Positions 8,622-9,564 of a DNA stretch of 9,564 bases are shown here, piece by piece; positions within the stretch are counted from its first letter, which is position 1; the number at the start of each line of letters is the position of its first letter. The stretch is taken from positions 1-9,564 of the forward strand of contig JAUCCN010000024.1 in assembly GCA_034676185.1 (NCBI GenBank), read 5' to 3'. Position numbers and translations under genes: made by a program. A model generated the notes under the pieces. It had not been told where the DNA came from. It worked only from the letters and a program-made list of their open reading frames with translations, and searched no databases. Source of the DNA: UBA7396 sp034676185. GTDB taxonomy: Bacteria > Patescibacteriota > Gracilibacteria > BD1-5 > UBA6164.

Positions 8622-9564
8622 ATGATTGACTTAAAAGCAGTAAGAACCAATCCAGACAAAATGAAAGAAAATATTCAAAAAAGAAACTTAAAGGTTGATT
8701 TGGATACGTTTTTAGAAATGGATAAAAAAATAATTATCTTTAACCAAGAACTTGATGCCCTAAAAGCTACAAAAAATAATTTTTCAAAACTCATTCCAAC
8801 TTTATCAAGTGAAGAAAAAAAAGAAAAATTATCTCAGATGAAAGCACTCAGCGAACAAGAAAAAATTTTAACAGAACAATTAAAATCTTTAGAAGGGGAA
8901 TACAACTCTATTTTATACAGACTTCCAAACTTTTTAGATGATACTGCAGCTATTTGACCAGATGATAGTGGAAATGTAGTTGAAGAAAAATTCTTAGCAC
9001 CAACTGAATTTGATTTTGCCCCAAAAACTCATTATGAAATTTGAGAAGCAAAATGATGGATTGATACGGAAAAATGATCAGAAATTTCGGGAGCAAGATT
9101 TTGGTATATAAAATGAGAATTAGTATTTTTACAGTTTGCTATTATTCAATATGCATTATTAAAATTATCATCAAAAGGTTTTTCTCCAATACTTCCTCCA
9201 GTTTTGGTAAGAGAACCAGCTATGTTTGGGACGGGATTTTTACCAGCTGGAGAAGATGGAGTGTATAGAGTAAATGAAAATGATGATGATTTATATCTTG
9301 TGGGAACAGCAGAGGTGCCAGTAACTTCATATCATTCAGGACAAATTTTAGAAAATCTAGATGTTCCTATAAAATATGTTGGATATAGTGAATGTTTTAG
9401 AAAAGAAGCTGGATCAGCAGGAAAAGATATGAGAGGTATTTTAAGAGGACATCAATTTCAAAAAGTAGAAATGGTATGTTTTTGTAAACAAGAAGAGAGT
9501 GGAAAACTTCATAATGAAATGGTAGCAGCAGAAGAAGAAATTTGGCAAGGATTAAAAATTCCAT
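8622..9564 (+). CDS. serS: Seryl-tRNA synthetase, N-terminal 314 residues, cut by window end
   Basis: SerRS charges tRNA-Ser with serine using ATP and is a class II synthetase. The start MIDLKAVRTNPDKMKENIQK is the typical SerRS N-terminus. It is followed by the long antiparallel coiled coil that grips the tRNA-Ser variable arm (about 27-100), ending LPNFLDD. The catalytic domain opens with HYEIGEAKGWIDTEKGSEIS. VGTAEVPVTS begins at 227, and motif 2 holds FRKEAGSAGKDMRGILRGHQ from residue 259 (Arg260, Glu262). Motif 3 and the last ~100 residues lie beyond the window. TGA codons at 8955, 9042, 9054, 9075 and 9114 are read as Gly. Several fall at positions that are Gly in SerRS proteins, for example EIGE and the one before ELVFLQ. 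No Shine-Dalgarno sequence precedes the ATG. Confidence 0.97.

Noticed and set aside
1..9564. CRISPR arrays, tRNA or rRNA genes, insertion sequences, attachment sites
   Set aside because: No spaced direct repeats, cloverleaf-like segments, transposase motifs or flanking inverted repeats were seen on either strand by eye.

Overview
The window is AT-rich and reads correctly only if TGA is a sense codon for glycine (genetic code 25). With the standard code, nearly every gene breaks into fragments. With TGA read as Gly, long intact proteins appear, and the TGA codons fall on invariant glycines: the P-loop Gly before the Lys in the ATPase, both glycines of the FGAFVDVG motif in the Tex S1 domain, and the EIGE and ISGARF region of seryl-tRNA synthetase. 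This code, together with the base composition and gene types, points to a Candidate Phyla Radiation bacterium of the Gracilibacteria (BD1-5/GN02) or Absconditabacteria (SR1). The sequence alone does not tell me which.

Layout. (1) 3-2435, minus: one 810-aa membrane-anchored HerA/VirD4-type ATPase of the type IV secretion/conjugation superfamily. (2) 2436-2576: divergent promoter region. (3) 2577-3005, plus: a 142-aa conserved membrane protein with a CxxC...WC cysteine pattern and no known function. A doubtful 42-aa ORF at 3040-3168 follows it. (4) 3165-3725, minus: a short, divergent RecO-like protein. (5) 3856-5922, plus: complete Tex, an S1-domain transcription accessory protein. (6) 5921-5960: a perfect 40-bp palindrome that probably terminates transcription from both sides. 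(7) 8486 down to 5943, minus: a 664-aa protein with two GGDEF-like domains, the first degenerate and the second keeping GGDE(I), then a 180-aa ORF in the same frame after a single TAA. (8) 8622 to the end, plus: the first 314 residues of seryl-tRNA synthetase, cut by the window edge.

Tex and SerRS are housekeeping genes. The ATPase suggests DNA or protein translocation at the membrane, and the tandem GGDEF-like protein suggests nucleotide signalling or a non-enzymatic nucleotide sensor. No functional link between these neighbours can be shown from the sequence. Candidate promoters upstream of five genes all predict leaders of about 23-27 nt, and none of the genes has a Shine-Dalgarno sequence. 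I see no tRNA, rRNA, CRISPR array, insertion sequence or integration site. No stretch longer than about 141 bases lacks a gene.
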